Below are positions 23,841 through 36,610 of a DNA stretch of 64,000 bases, piece by piece. The notes below the pieces were generated by a model. That model was not told the DNA's origin. It saw nothing but the letters and a program-made list of their open reading frames with translations, and did not search any database. This DNA comes from Megascapheus bottae. Its lineage: Eukaryota > Chordata > Mammalia > Rodentia > Geomyidae. Position numbers and translations under genes: made by a program. The DNA lies in assembly GCA_024803745.1 (NCBI GenBank), contig JANJXV010000030.1, positions 5,475,001 to 5,539,000 of the forward strand, written 5' to 3'. Within the stretch, counting starts at the first letter, position 1; each line of letters starts with the position of its first letter.

Positions 23841-26800
23841 CCCCCAATATTTCAGACAAGTACAGAAATGAACCCCGGCCAAATACATACACAAGCTAAT
23901 TTTATTTCTATGTGATCATTTTTAGCATTTGACTTTCTGTGCCCCCAAATATCTGTTAGAATTACAACAGTAATAAACATATTCACTCAATTTCCTAGTC
24001 TGTCAGTACAACCTCATTCCCATACGAAGGACATGTTTCTAGCATTGATCTACATAGCTCTAATTCTGTCATTCCATGCCTGATTAGATCAGGGAGAGAT
24101 TCTTCTCCAAAGCAAAGTAAGCACGTTCTAATTCCTTGTCATTTGGATTGAAAACCATGCGAATTCAGTCTGTCACACGGATGGCTTATAACTATAACAA
24201 GCAAAGAGAGTTGGGGCCTTTGAAGCATCCAGATGCCGTGACAGGAAACAGTAAAATGCTGCAGTGAGGAGAGGGTGCTGCCCACAGAGAGACAGTGAAA
24301 GGATGAGGAGGGGAGCTGTTGTAAGGGAGGAGAAATAAAGACAGGGAGAAAAACATAAATAATAACAGTTACCTCTTCCAGTTTCTTCCAAGAGCCTGTC
24401 TGAATTCATTCTTATTAGCTCCATGAGACATTGCTATGTGTTGTTTTTTTTTTTAAATACTAATTCAAGCTAAAATTTGTTCCTGTAGCTTGCAACTTAA
24501 GTCTCCTGGGCCAGTGAAACAGCAAAGTCAATGACTGAGTTCTGTTTAACAGGTAATCTCATGGCGGTTTTCAGGGAAGGTCAGAACGAGAGAAATCTAA
24601 AAGCAGCATGCTTGTGTCGAGTAAAACCTCCTAATTCACTTTATCCTGTGTTAGAACCCTGATGGCTAGGAAGCCATGTAGGGCAGTGCTCCATCTCTGT
24701 CAGCCATGCATACAAATGAAAGTGGACAGGAGGAACACAGGCCTGAAGCCCCTCAAGCTCAAGCTTCCTGGAAGCTCTTACCCAGGACAACCGATAGAGC
24801 AATGAAAAACCGTATCTCTTCTTCATTCCTAGCAATTCCTTGTAGCAACATTCCTGTGTTGCATCTTCAAATTTGGCTTGTGCAGTGGTTTAGACTTTTG
24901 GTTAATTCAGTTGAATTCGCCTTTTGTGAGCTCTTTCTCTGCTCTACACACGGGAAAGAAGTTTCATGTCTTGGTCGCTTGGTCCAGCCTCTTAGACAGT
25001 AACATTAGAAACAAGTGAGGTAGTCGTATCTGAAAGTCAATAAGATGTTGGTCCATAGTGAACAAATAAATGTTGATTCACTGTCTGCAAAATATCCACA
25101 TACTCCCCTATGTTTTCTAGGTGTGTGGCTTTTAAGAGAAGACTTGTGATAATTTCTAGGCATCCGATGTGGAAATGGCACAAAAAGAGTTATTTGTGGA
25201 CTGAAACTAAGGAGTAGGATTGTTTTTGCTGTGCCACAGCGGTTTTAGGAGCTCTCTTCTCTGGAAGGGTCAACTTCAACATATGAAAGCCTCCATTAGA
25301 TGAGTGCATCATAATACTTAGCCAAGCCTCCCTCAGACCTGCGCCATACAGGAGATAGTTTGAGAAATTAACGTAAACTTCCTTTAGTAGCCTCAAACTA
25401 CTCCCTCCTCCCCATCAAGAAATAAACATGACTCTTGTAGACTGAAGACCAAACTGAGATAGGACAAGATTAAGAATGAAATATGTGATTGTGTCATGCC
25501 ATTTGCCACCCTGCAGCTATGTGCAAAAGCTCCTTTCCCAGAATCATTTGTTTTCTTCCTTTCTCTGTGTCCATAAGCACACAGCAAAGGCAATAAGAAG
25601 GATGGAACCATCGTTCAAGGTTATTCATGAAGAGGAGTCAGGACTATTAAAGGGAAGATTTGTGTTTTTCCCAGTTTTGTCAAGCACAAGTTGACCTGGA
25701 AGAATCTGTTTAAATGACCTCAGCTTCGGAATCCTTACAGGTTCACAGAGAAATTAGAAGCATTCATCTTGTGAAGATCAACCAGAAGACAAGGGGCATG
25801 TTGGCATCTGAATTGTTCCACAGACGTAAGTTACTCTGAGACGTAGTTGATCAACGGCAGCTGTGAATAGACAGATAGGATTCTTACTACAGTGGCTTGG
25901 GCAGTGGAGTCCACTGTGTCTTGTTGGTAATTTTGCGATTCTTCAAGGATATTCCTGGTGAATAATTTCCCCCGTGATGCCAACTTTAACATGAGCGCCT
26001 GAGTATAGAATTTTTCCATGTGCCTGTAGATGCATCTATGCATCCAGCTAGAGAGAAGCCCAACAAGAGCAAGGGGTGGGTTGTTCCTGCTGACAATTCT
26101 CTGCAGGGACAGGCAGTGTCGGGAGTAAAGAAGGCTTTCAGTTTTGCTTAGACTGCAAAAGCACAACTAGTTCATAAACAATCATTTTTTAACAAAAAAA
26201 ATTCAGTACCCAGTTTGTGATTTTTCCTTTCCTGGCTTATTCTAAACCAAGTCTTGTTCCCGAGTGAAGCTGGGGGTGGTAGAGCAGGCAGGTCTAACTG
26301 GCTTTGTATGCCTCTACATGCAAATCATTTCTGATTATGCACAAAGAGCAATTTCTAGTGTCACTGGGTATGCTAAGAAAAAAAAATATTCAGGAGTTTG
26401 CTACTGTGAAGCAAGAACTTTGCAGAAGTGACAAAAGTCTAGGGTGGCTGTTAAGCCAAAGGTCTTTGGCAAGTAACATACCTGGCCTTTCTCATACCTG
26501 TTCCTTCTCTTTTAGAGTGGGAGGCTTGCTGGTTTGCAAGAAGCAATTGGCTGGACTTGTTACTGCAATAAAAGCTTTAGCTGTGCAATGAAACCTAGGT
26601 GTTTTATTTTTCCTTCTGAAACTTGAAGAATGATAAAGAGTGACATTGTCCTAGTGATGCAATGAGTTACTTGTAAAATCAAAGTGCAGCTGGAACAGGT
26701 GAGACAGAAATGAAGGCGTTTCTGGAATTCTTAAGACCATAGAAGCAATAGTTAAAAAAAATTCCAATTTCCATCACTAGATTGGTAAAAGAGCCAGGAT

Positions 26801-27784
26801 TGAATATTCTACCTGTCCCTTTTTACTGGTGGGCTCTTGGACTTGGCTCTTCTGTGAAGGAAGCAACACATCCAGGGGATGAAGAAGTATTTTATTTTAT
26901 TGTTATCATTATTATTGATGAAAGATACCGTATGATTTTCTTTTGTATGTTTTATATCGATGCAGAAATATACTATCATCTTACTCCAAAATCTAGGAAT
27001 TACTTCCCTATGATCAACTAGGTCTTAGGATTCTTCAAACCTCCAAATTTCTTAGAACGACCATTTTCACCACGGTTGTCTAGAGAGAGTTCATTCTGAG
27101 GTTTCACTGAGGAAGGTAGGAAGGACTTTAGCCCTGCTTTGTCCTTCTGGAAACAATATAGGCAACTGCCAATGCTCTTTGCAGAACTTCCATCAGTTCC
27201 AATTTTTTTTTCCCTGATGCCTCGACGTGAGCTCAGTGAAACACCTTGATCTTCAGGCCAAGGTGGCCAGCACAGTAAGTGCCATACTGGAAATGTTGTG
27301 TGGGATCTCACCTCCTGTGCCATCTCTATTCTGGGTTTCAACTGGTCCTATTACCAGTTTTGGATTAGAAAATATAGACGCTGATGGCAGCAACATGACA
27401 AAATGAACTGAGAAGACAAAAATCAGGATGTTAAAATGACTTCATCCCACTAGACATAGGTTAGGCTAAAAATATAACTCCTGCTTTCCTTGCTATCCTG
27501 GCTTGGAAGGAAAAGAAATCAATAAAAGAATCTGCTAGTCCAGATGTGATATTTCTTGAGTATGTGTCATGCATACCATAGAAGAAGCAGCACCAATATC
27601 TCTCCAGCTGGGCTCTGGGAGTAGTTGAGGGCTAGCTCTGAGAGATCCATTCATTCTGATGGAGTTGTTTAAGATCAAGAGTATTAGAACCAGACCAACA
27701 TTGATCTTCATTCTTTGATCTTTTCTTATTAGTCTTGTGACTTTAAAGTTGTATGACTTCTCTAAGCTCCAGTTCTCCCCCACT

Positions 27785-27785
<1 letters not shown>
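23841..27785. other. Unique sequence, repeat-poor
   Basis: Nearly 4 kb without a recognisable retroposon. Several 60-110-codon frames occur on both strands (for example 25,831-26,166 -, 27,018-27,341 -) but none shows a domain or consistent exon structure. This is the largest repeat-poor block in the window. Confidence 0.45.
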
Positions 27786-27841
<56 letters not shown>

Positions 27842-27850
27842 TGTGTGTGT
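27786..27850. repeat. (TG)n microsatellite
   Basis: About 30 TG units with one TATG and one TTG interruption. It directly abuts the tail end of the minus-strand SINE that follows. Confidence 0.97.
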
Positions 27851-27851
27851 G

Positions 27852-28083
27852 ACTCCTGGGGCTTGAATTCCTGGCCTTGGTACTGTCCCTGAGCTTCTTT
27901 TGCTCTACCACTTGAGACTGAATTCTACTTCTGTCTTGGTTTGGTTTTTGTAATTGATTGGAGATAAGAGTCTTGAATTTATTGGAGGTAAGAATTTCAT
28001 TGATACTCCTGTCCAGGCTGGCTTCTAATTGGGATCCATAGAGTTTAGCCTCCTGAATAGCTAGGATTATAGACACACCACTC
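27852..28083 (-). mobile_element. Dimeric SINE, B1-like plus Geo-type
   Basis: In minus order: B1-like head ('cctagctattcaggaggct' in complement), linker around 'tctccaatcaattac', and the Geo-type right half ending in 'caggaattcaagcccc'. The linker region contains an internal repeat of about 25 bases ('ggagataagagtcttgaatt' then 'ggaggtaagaatttcatt'). Confidence 0.85.
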
Positions 28084-28594
28084 AGAATCTCCTTTTATAA
28101 AACAAGATGTGTGACTTCTCAGCCTATGCTGAAACTTAACTAATACAAAAAAGAAAGTTAGTATATTACTTCACTGTTCAATCTTTTCCCTAGGGAAATT
28201 GATTTTACTTTCATGTGCATTTGCCTGGTTTTCTACTATTATGTACAGGTGAGAGCTCCTCTCTTAGAAAAGCAACACCATCTTTGTCAGTATATCCTGT
28301 CACCTGTCTTTTTCAGATTGTCACTGCTTCTGTGTCTCACATCTCATATCTGTCGTGTGGCCAGACACAATCATCCACAGATCTTTCCCATACATCATAA
28401 CAGTATTTATAAACAAAACACTGAAATTTAAAATGCCAACATGCTCTAAACACTTTTGGGGACCCATATCCTCTAAATCCTATCCCCTTCTTAGAAAAAA
28501 AGAAATCATGAAATCTCGGCTTTCCCACAATTCCTTATTCTATTCTTTTCCTGTGTAGTTAGTGATCACTTGTGATTTCTTAAAAAAAAATTTC
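28084..28594. other. Unique sequence, nothing recognised
   Basis: Short overlapping frames in three phases at 28,213-28,558 have no motif. Confidence 0.4.
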
Positions 28595-28700
28595 CTCCTT
28601 TTATTTTTTATTATCTAGGTAATGTATAGAGGAGTTACAGTGACATTCGCCAGAGAGTAGGTGCTAAGAGAAGTAATGAACACAATGATCTTTTCAGTCC
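28595..28700 (-). mobile_element. L1 3'-UTR end fragment
   Basis: In complement it ends 'gtaactcctctatacatta' then a short gap and 'ataataaaaaataaaa'. This matches the layout of the other L1 3' ends here (a 'gtaac-ccctct' block, then AATAAA and an A tail). Assignment rests on similarity among the copies in this window. Confidence 0.5.
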
Positions 28701-30148
28701 TTTTCTGGCTTTGTTTTCTAAATCTTTTTAAATTCATTCTGTATCCTTTACCCAGGATCTACTTCTCCCCTGACTCAGAGAAATATAGCCAATACCACTA
28801 GGGTCTCCCAGACCCAGAGAATTGTTTTACTTTGAATTCCTTGTCTCTATACCTGCTTCACAGTTCACCTCCTTGGATCTGGTTTGAGCGTGACACAAAC
28901 GAATCCTTTCATCTTTCTCCTGTGTTGGATCAGTTTTTCTCCACTGTGTAGCTGTTCTGTTTGCAGCTTTTGCTTGTGGTGAGTAGAGTACATTTCAAAG
29001 TACCACCTGAAAACAAATACCAAGAACATCAATTGCTTCAGTCGCTCTGCCTTCCCTGGGAATACTTGAACAGGGAATCTATCCCAGACGTCCCTGTTAT
29101 TTCAGGGATGTGAAGTAGTTTCCTGCTGTCCCCTTGCTCTCAGAGTCTCTGTGAAGAAATCCATAGCCATTCCGTTCTTTGATCTGCATATGATCTCATT
29201 TTGGATTTGTTTTTCCCCCTGGGAAGCCTGCTGGATCCTCCTTTTGTATACACAATGCTGAAATCTCACAACAGAATTATTTGGTGTGGTTCATTGTCTT
29301 CTCTTGCTGTGAGGTCTTACTGAGTGTCTTTATGTGTTTGGGTCTAGGAATTCTCCTCCTCTGGAAGATATTACTGAAGCATTGCTTTAGAACTTACTTA
29401 TACTGCAATGAAAAAAAAAAGAGGGTTTTTTTTGTTGTTGTTTCTAACAAGAGTTAACTAGAAGTTGGACATATTAGACTCCTCTTTGTCCAGCTCTTTA
29501 TAAAATCTCCCAATTTTTTTTTACTCTTCTTGTTCATTTATGCTGTTTGGCTATTCTTCCTAGATGATTCCCTCAGTGCATATCCCAAGCATTCTCTGAA
29601 TTTTCTGAGGAACTGTATAGAATTTCTCAGTAATGTTCTCTTTTGTCTCTGCTTATTTCATGTGTTCAGATATACCACATTCCTTCCTTCCAATACGCAA
29701 GCTTTTCCTAACTCTCTAAGGTCAGTCATAATTTGTTTTTGTTTGTTTATATACTTTTCTCTCACAATAATCTCTTTCAAGTGTCTTTTCTTTGTTGTTG
29801 TTTTCTTTTCTCATTTGTTTGTTTGTTTGAATCTCCGTTATTTTCCTATTAGAGTCTTTTCTCAATTATCTAGTGGTTCCTTGTTCTCTGATCTTGATTA
29901 TGCAAATTATTTGCTAAGTAGTATTTAGTATTCCAATTTCTAGACTTAGATTTAACCTTCCTGTGTCAGTAGTTAGTTATCCACAGATATTCACTCTGTA
30001 GCTATTAAATGTGTGATTTTTTTTCTTTTTACATGATCCCTTTAATCATGGTTTGTGTCTTTAACAAGAATCCCTTCAGAATTGTTTATTTGGGTTTAGA
30101 TGGGAGAAAAAAATAGAAGATAATGTTCATCCATCCTTACTGGAAAAC
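28701..30148. other. Unique T-rich sequence, nothing recognised
   Basis: The 132-codon frame at 29,530-29,928 (+) is almost all Phe, Leu, Ser, Cys and Val, as expected from T-rich DNA; no gene is supported. Confidence 0.45.
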
Positions 30149-30190
30149 TTTTTTTTTTTTGTCAGTTGCAGAGCTTGAACTCTGGGCCCT
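30149..30190 (-). mobile_element. Very short 5'-truncated SINE insertion
   Basis: A T run (30,149-30,160) is followed by only about 30 bases of SINE 3' end ('gcttgaactctgggccct'). The flanks CTGGAAAACTT (30,140-30,150) and CTGGAAACTTC (30,189-30,199) look like a target-site duplication, so this appears to be a complete, extremely truncated insertion. Confidence 0.65.
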
Positions 30191-32460
30191 GGAAACTTCT
30201 TATGTCAAGATGAATGAAGAATATCTCTAACTTGTAAGGTTTCCTTTTTTAAAATCAAATTTGTTAACTGTTTTCACATGGCTGCCTTCGACAAGCGCTT
30301 CCATTTTACCAGTGTCTTGACCCATAGGTATTGGCTACTTCCTGAGATGTTACTTGTGGGTTCCCTTCACCCGGAAACCCTAGCCACTGGACATTTCTAT
30401 CCTCCACCCTTGCACCAAACCGGAGCATCCTGACACAATACAACATCCCAGAAAGGTCATCCTTGAATCGTGCAGATTCTTGTCATTCTGCTGTGGTTAC
30501 TGAAGCAATCCCTTCCTCTCCCAAATATCCTTTCTAATGGAGGAGGACCAGGTTTCAAACCCTGGCACTCTACTGCAAACTATCAGCTACAATAGAATCT
30601 AAGCATAATATACTTATGGGATTATGCTTGTATTTTTAGATTGTCTCTTAAACACAATGATAGCTTTTTAATACACCTATAGCAAAAAAAGATTCACTTT
30701 TTATAAACTCCAATAAAGGTATTTATGTGCACTATAAACTGCTATAGAGTTTGTCCAGAATTGACATCATGATTTTTTCTTGAAAATTAGGAGAGCAGGT
30801 AGTCTGTGGCCCATTTTCTCTTTTAAAAGAGTCTTCAGGAGTTTTGTGTTGCATGTAGAGTTTGTCAGTGAGGCATATGGTGTTTCTCATTAGGGTTTTA
30901 TGCTTCCTTACACACAAACAATCCATCTAACCCATCCAGACAGGAGAATCTTACCACTGGCAACAAGAGAATCATTTTTTAAGGAATAATTTTGTAAGGA
31001 ATTTTTGCAGTTGTTTTCTATTTGTCTCATTTCAACTTCCTGCTTTGCCCTGGCAGAAATCAAGTTTGTTTCTTCCTTTAATTTACTTCTGTGTTTATTC
31101 AGACTTTTTACAACAGGCCTTGTAGGACTCTATTACCTTTTTGTGTGTGTAGGCATTTGCAGTTGGATTCAATGTAGAGGTGTCTGTTGACTTAACTGGT
31201 TATTATAAATTTATTCGTTCTCCTGTTTGGGCACTAAGTGCATTTTAGATTTGTCTCATTTTGGAGTGTGTTTAAAGCATGAGGTGTTTATCTCCAAAGT
31301 CAGGGAAAGAAGCATTGTCATGGCAGCAACAGGACAAAAATCACTTCTTGCTTGGAAGTTGCGGAGAAACTGCCATGTTGGTGTTAACATATGTAGATGC
31401 ACAGGACAAGGTAAGGTCCTACTTCTCTCTGGGAACTGACCATGATGTCAGACTTCAGTTCTCTGTTGTTGAGAGCCATTGGCTTCAGACCAGCTGAAAA
31501 TGCAGTCAAGTTTAAGCAGAGAACTGATCATGAATTTGATTGCAACTTCCAAACCATGGAGGAAAGCTGGGATGAGGAAACTGCTACAAAAAGGAAAGCA
31601 TCAATTACTCCAGCTGGCCTTAGGTCAACGCCCTCTTGGATAGAAATGTGACATGTGCTTGTAGGTTTGTTGTAGAGCTGTACGTCAAAAGAGAGGTATG
31701 GAATTATGGATAGGAAAAAAAATCATCTGGCAACTCCAAAGGCAGTGGGGAGTTGTAAGGTTTTAGGACCCAAAATACTGGTTGTTATTTTGGTAATTCA
31801 GAAGCTGAAATTTTAAAATGAGAGGAAATTAAACCAATATGCAGGCAAGTGGGATGCTATAAACCTGGCTTTAAAGAACTCTGCTCAACTGTGGGGTGGT
31901 AGACATCTTTATTGTCCTCCGCCCTGCTTGTTTTCAAAAACTGAGAGACCACACAAAGGCTGGGTGTGCCAGAGAATTCATATTCTCAAAGGAAGAGAGA
32001 AGAGAGTAGGCTGGGCCAGTTCTTGAGTGCACAGATTAAAGATTCCAAGAACAGTTGGCAAGAGGAGAGATGTAATGGGCCTAATTTGTTTGTAGCTTGT
32101 AGAACCACCAAATTAAAGTGAATGGGGAATTGAAATTCAAAAAAAAATTTAAAAAGGAAGAGAAACCCATCATGATTTTTTTCTGTTAAAAAGTGTTTGT
32201 GATGAAGTAGCCAAAACCAAGTGGGGAAAGACGAATCATGTAGTGGAAAGAAGTGGAATAAACTGGCCTGCCTGCTTTTGACTATGCATGTGTGTGCACA
32301 TGTGTGCAGAGGAGGGTCTACATTACATGTCTTCATATGAACACCATGCTGTGTGTTTACATGGACACAAACCTGAATCTATATCTATTTGTATGCATGG
32401 ATGCACATCCATTGTATGTACATGAATATACTTTTAGATGAGTGTGTCCTGTGCTTGTAG
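30191..32460. other. Unique sequence, nothing recognised
   Basis: About 2.3 kb without an assigned repeat. The part 31,227-31,651 is open in three + frames (69-72 codons) and could be an unrecognised old repeat or a processed copy; I cannot name it. TG-rich DNA near the end leads into the microsatellite. Confidence 0.4.

Positions 32461-32507
<47 letters not shown>
32461..32507. repeat. (TG)n microsatellite
   Basis: About 22 TG units without interruption. Confidence 0.97.
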
Positions 32508-32510
<3 letters not shown>

Positions 32511-33869
32511 CTGAATGTCACTGGAACCACACAACCCTACTGTGAGATACCATCTCCCTAGAGATCAAAGATGAGTATAGCCAGTGCAGTGGCTAACGTC
32601 ATCTTGAACGGTCAGGACTGAACAGAGATAACTCCTAGGGCTGCTGCAAGGAGAATTTTTATTTAATTCGGGAAAAACCGAGCCTTGTATTAGGGTGTTA
32701 GAATCACATTTCGGCATCATTGTCCCAGTACAGTTAATCGCTTTTAAAACATCTAATTTCATGCGCCTTAGTAGTATGGTTATGCTTATGTACATGTGCA
32801 TTACTTTGAAAAGTGGGGAGAATTGCCCCCAAACTGTGACAAACTTTTCTATATTTTGTCTTTGAAATCCGGGTGTCTTGTTGTCGATTGTAGAAACAGC
32901 TGCTCTGAGAAATGAAGCAAGGCTGGGCTGGAGTTAAGGGGATTTTTTTTTTTTTTAAGTATCACCAGGACCACTGCACTTTCCTTTGAAGACACCATCT
33001 CTGCAACCACTCTATTTTAATAATGTCTGATCTCATTCATCTGTTTAATGTTGGAGAAGGGATATGATATTTTAAACATGACAGGCCCACAAGAGGAATT
33101 TTATTACCATTTTCTCGGTGAACATAGGATAACATGAACTGTTCTAAGTAGAGAGATACTCAACCATTTCATGTGGATCTCTAAAACATCTGCTAAAAAT
33201 TCCATGACTGCCATTTATTACTGACACTGAGAACATTTTCTTACATAATCTTAAAAGCACTTTCAAAAAAGACCCACTGAGGTTTATGAATTGCTTTCAA
33301 ATATGTAACTCATTTTAAAAGAGAGAGAGAAAGACTTTTGTGCCAATTTGAAAACACTGATATGGTTTAATTATAGGTTTGTAAAATTTATATTTAAATC
33401 ATTTTTAGGGGTTCTAATTAATTCAAGTTGTATTTAATCAATTATCAAAAATCTTAAAAGGTTAGAACAGATCTGCGATAAAAATGTATGATTTGTTTCT
33501 AACACAATATTCTGTATTATTTAACTTTAGGAAGAAAATAATAAAAGTATAGACTTTAGAAAAACCTTACACAAATATATAAATGCTAGAAAAATTTAAA
33601 AATACATTTCCAGGCATTCCAAACCTATACTAAATACTCTACTAGAGATAGTAGTACTTTATGAATATTCTTGTATAATATAGGAGATGAAATTATATGT
33701 CACTCTTGTTGGGTATTAAAACAGGCATTCTGTGTCATAACTGAAAATGCAAAGTAGAAATGGAACTAATCTTGATTCAGAAGAATTCAAAGCTTTGTTT
33801 AAATTAAAAAATAATTTACAAAATGCAAGAACTTGATCTTATACAAATTAAAAACAAGACAACATAAGA
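32508..33869. other. Unique AT-rich sequence, nothing recognised
   Basis: No repeat family or coding signature recognised. Confidence 0.45.
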
Positions 33870-34083
33870 TGGCACTTACAGTAATGTCTGTCTATCATAG
33901 CTACTTAGAAGGTTGAGGCCTGAGAACAGAGCTGTGAAGTCATTGCCAGAAGACAAATCTGGGAGACTCTTATCTTTAGTATGCCAACAAAATGCCAACA
34001 TTAAAGGTATGGCTTAAGTGAGAGAAAAAATGTCAAGGCTCTGAGTTCAAGCTTCAGTATAATGTACATACTGGCAAAAAAAA
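33870..34083 (+). mobile_element. Dimeric SINE, B1-like left plus tRNA-like right, old
   Basis: 'tctatcatagctacttagaa', 'gggagactcttatctttag', 'aggtatggcttaagtgag' and 'ctctgagttcaagcttcag' occur in dimer order, ending in 'ggcaaaaaaaa'. The right half is shortened. Confidence 0.7.
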
Positions 34084-34360
34084 TCTACTTTTTGCCAATA
34101 TAAGGCTTATAGCCCTCTTCCTATTCCCTCCACAGAATGGGGATTGCAATGATAAGCCACTGTACCAAGCTCAGAATTTTCTTAAAAATAGGATTTAGGT
34201 ACATCTGTATGTATCTGTATGTATATAAAAATATATGCTTACACATAAATATATATAGAAATAGATATTAAAGGTGTAATGAGCACATCTAAGTATTAAT
34301 TATAGTCCTAGTAAATATACTGACTTATTTTAATCATTTACAATTTTTTTAGGTATTTAT

Positions 34361-34593
34361 TTTTTCTTCCCTAGTGCTTGAACTTACAGCCTGGGCACTG
34401 TCCCTGAGCCTCTTTATACTCAAGACTAGAGATCTAACACTTGAGCCACAGTACCATTTCTGGTTTTTGAATGGTTAATTGGAGACAAAAGTCGCAAGGG
34501 GACTTTTCTGCCTGGGCTGGCTTTGAACTATGCTCCTGACATCTCAGCCCCCAGAGTAGCTAGGCTTATAGGCATGAGCCACCAGCACCTGGC
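34361..34593 (-). mobile_element. Dimeric SINE, B1-like plus Geo-type
   Basis: In complement: head 'ggtggctcatgcctataagc', B1 body 'caaagccagcccaggcag', linker 'tctccaattaaccattc', right-half A box 'tgtggctcaagtg' and B box 'taagttcaagcac'. Full-length layout with moderate divergence. Confidence 0.9.
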
Positions 34594-34917
34594 CACTTAG
34601 CTTCTTTATATGCATTTAGAGTTTTCAACAATAGAGTATAAATATTTGTTTTTCAATTACAATTTAAAATATAATGTACTCTTTAATTTATTGAAAAACT
34701 TGCGATCCATTGTTTTAGACAGATATCTGAACTGTCAAGTGCCAGAACTTAAAGAAATTCAAGAATATGTTAGTCAGAGTTATGTCATTTTATTATCTAT
34801 TTGAATTTTTTTTTACTCTATCTATTTTAAATCTAGCTTGCTTACTTAAATCTCAACTGTTTTTTGGTTCTATACAAATCAGGTAGGATTCACTAGAAAC
34901 AACATGTATTTCAGAAA
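34594..34917. other. Unique AT-rich sequence
   Basis: Nothing recognised. Confidence 0.4.
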
Positions 34918-35054
34918 GATAGATGGATGGGTGGATGGATGAATGGGTGGATGGATAGATGGATTCATGGATAAATGGATGGATGGATGAATGGATGGAT
35001 GGTGGATGGATGGATGGATGGATGGTGGATGGATGGATGGATGGGTAGATGGAT
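34918..35054. repeat. (GGAT)n tetranucleotide microsatellite, interrupted
   Basis: About 34 units of GGAT/GATG type with GGGT, AGAT and GAAT variants. The His/Pro/Ser frame on the minus strand is an artefact. Confidence 0.96.
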
Positions 35055-36595
35055 GCTGCATGTTAGCCTGAGTACCTCCTTTTCATAAAAATTCACTGGT
35101 ATTTTGAAATCACAATTGTCTTACATAATGCACATTTAAGAAATTTCCAAACTACAATGAAGAAATAGTTCATTTCCCTTGCTCTGTACACCAGGGACTG
35201 CTGCCTAAAACAAAACATCCAAGAGAATAAAAAATTATACAGCACTGGTAACTAAGGAGATCCTAATTTTCAGGCAAAATTTTAGAGTCAATCTAAACCT
35301 TTCCCTACATCAAAATTGGGGAAAACTCCGTTACAAAGGGAAGCCAGAAGCCTAAGCAGCTTAGAAAGGCAAATTCTTCTTACTCATGCTAGTAATGGAG
35401 AGTTCTAACTATGGCAAAGGCATGGACCAGCGCCCCCAGTGGATGTTTCTGAAAACACTTAATATTGAACAACAGCGATAACAAAATCCTCAAATATGAG
35501 GCCTAATAAGAACCTACATTATTCCAGTTTAGATGAAAATGTATGGTCATTAGCAATGATGCATTTCGCAGACAAAATAGAATGCTTAATTTCAAAAGCC
35601 TTCCTCCACACATCACCCCATTAGTCAGGTTCGTGGCAGTAGGGTCTCCAATGACAACGTAGAAGCAATGCTCTAAGAAAAAGGAGCTGTTGCCTTTTCA
35701 AGTCTTTCCATTCGCCCTCCCTCCCTTCAGGATCACTGCATAAGAGTTAATTGGGATTGTGGAATTAAAAGCAGATGGGATTCCCTTTCAGCATTCCTCC
35801 ATTTCCTGTAATTCTGAAATAATTCCTGATTCTGGGAGTGCCTGAGAACAGAGTGAATACAGAGCATTGCATTGTCTAGTTTTGTCACTAACTTCGAATT
35901 ATTTTTTTCTGATTAAATAACATAATCCTATTATCTCAGATAATGCCACCTGAAGAAATTAGCTTATCTTAAGGGTTTTTTTTTTCTTAATTCTCAGCTA
36001 GAGTACATCTGATTTTTTAAGAGGCTAATATGTTATTTTACTTCACATATGAATAAATTATTACTTAAGTTGAATGTCAGGCATTTATGGCAAGTTTCAA
36101 ATCTTTTGCAACTTAGTAGCTAAAAAAATATTGCCACATCATCATGGACTTTTCTACTTAGAGAATGTTTTCCATTAGAGTTAAATGTGTGTGTTGCTTT
36201 TGGGACTGTACTGAGTCAGACTCAGTATTTGGTTCCAATCACACTTCTGTATTCTCTCAATAATTCAAATATTTTACTATATAAATGTTATCAAAGAGAT
36301 AACATTGATATAGTTTACTTGTATTACATATTATATTTCTATGATATATATAATAGAGAGATGTTTGGGAATAGATATCATTTATAGCCATATATAGATA
36401 TATTTTTAAGTAATAGATGTGTTTGTTTGCACCCCAATTTTTGAATTATCTCTTTATTATATGCATAAGGGTATGGGGAAAAGATTCCCTTGGTCAAGAT
36501 GATTAGAAGGTTACCTAGAACTGATTAGCACCCGAGATGGCTGCTTTCCCAGCCCCAACCCCCAACCAAATAACACAGAATTATAAAATGATTAG
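35055..36595. other. Unique sequence before the L1 insertion
   Basis: No repeat recognised. The block 35,735-35,960 is rich in TAAT-type motifs and is reported as a candidate conserved non-coding element. Near 36,535 'gagatggctgctttcccag' is GC-richer but lies outside the L1 duplication. Confidence 0.45.
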
Positions 36596-36610
36596 AAAGA
36601 TTTAATTTCA
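36596..36610 (+). repeat. L1 target-site duplication, 5' copy
   Basis: AAAGATTTAATTTCA, identical to 41,885-41,899. It marks the 5' boundary of the L1 insertion. Confidence 0.93.

Noticed and set aside
29530..29928. 132-codon hydrophobic frame that looks like a membrane protein
   Set aside because: Phe/Leu/Ser/Val content follows from T-rich DNA; no start context, domain or partner exon.
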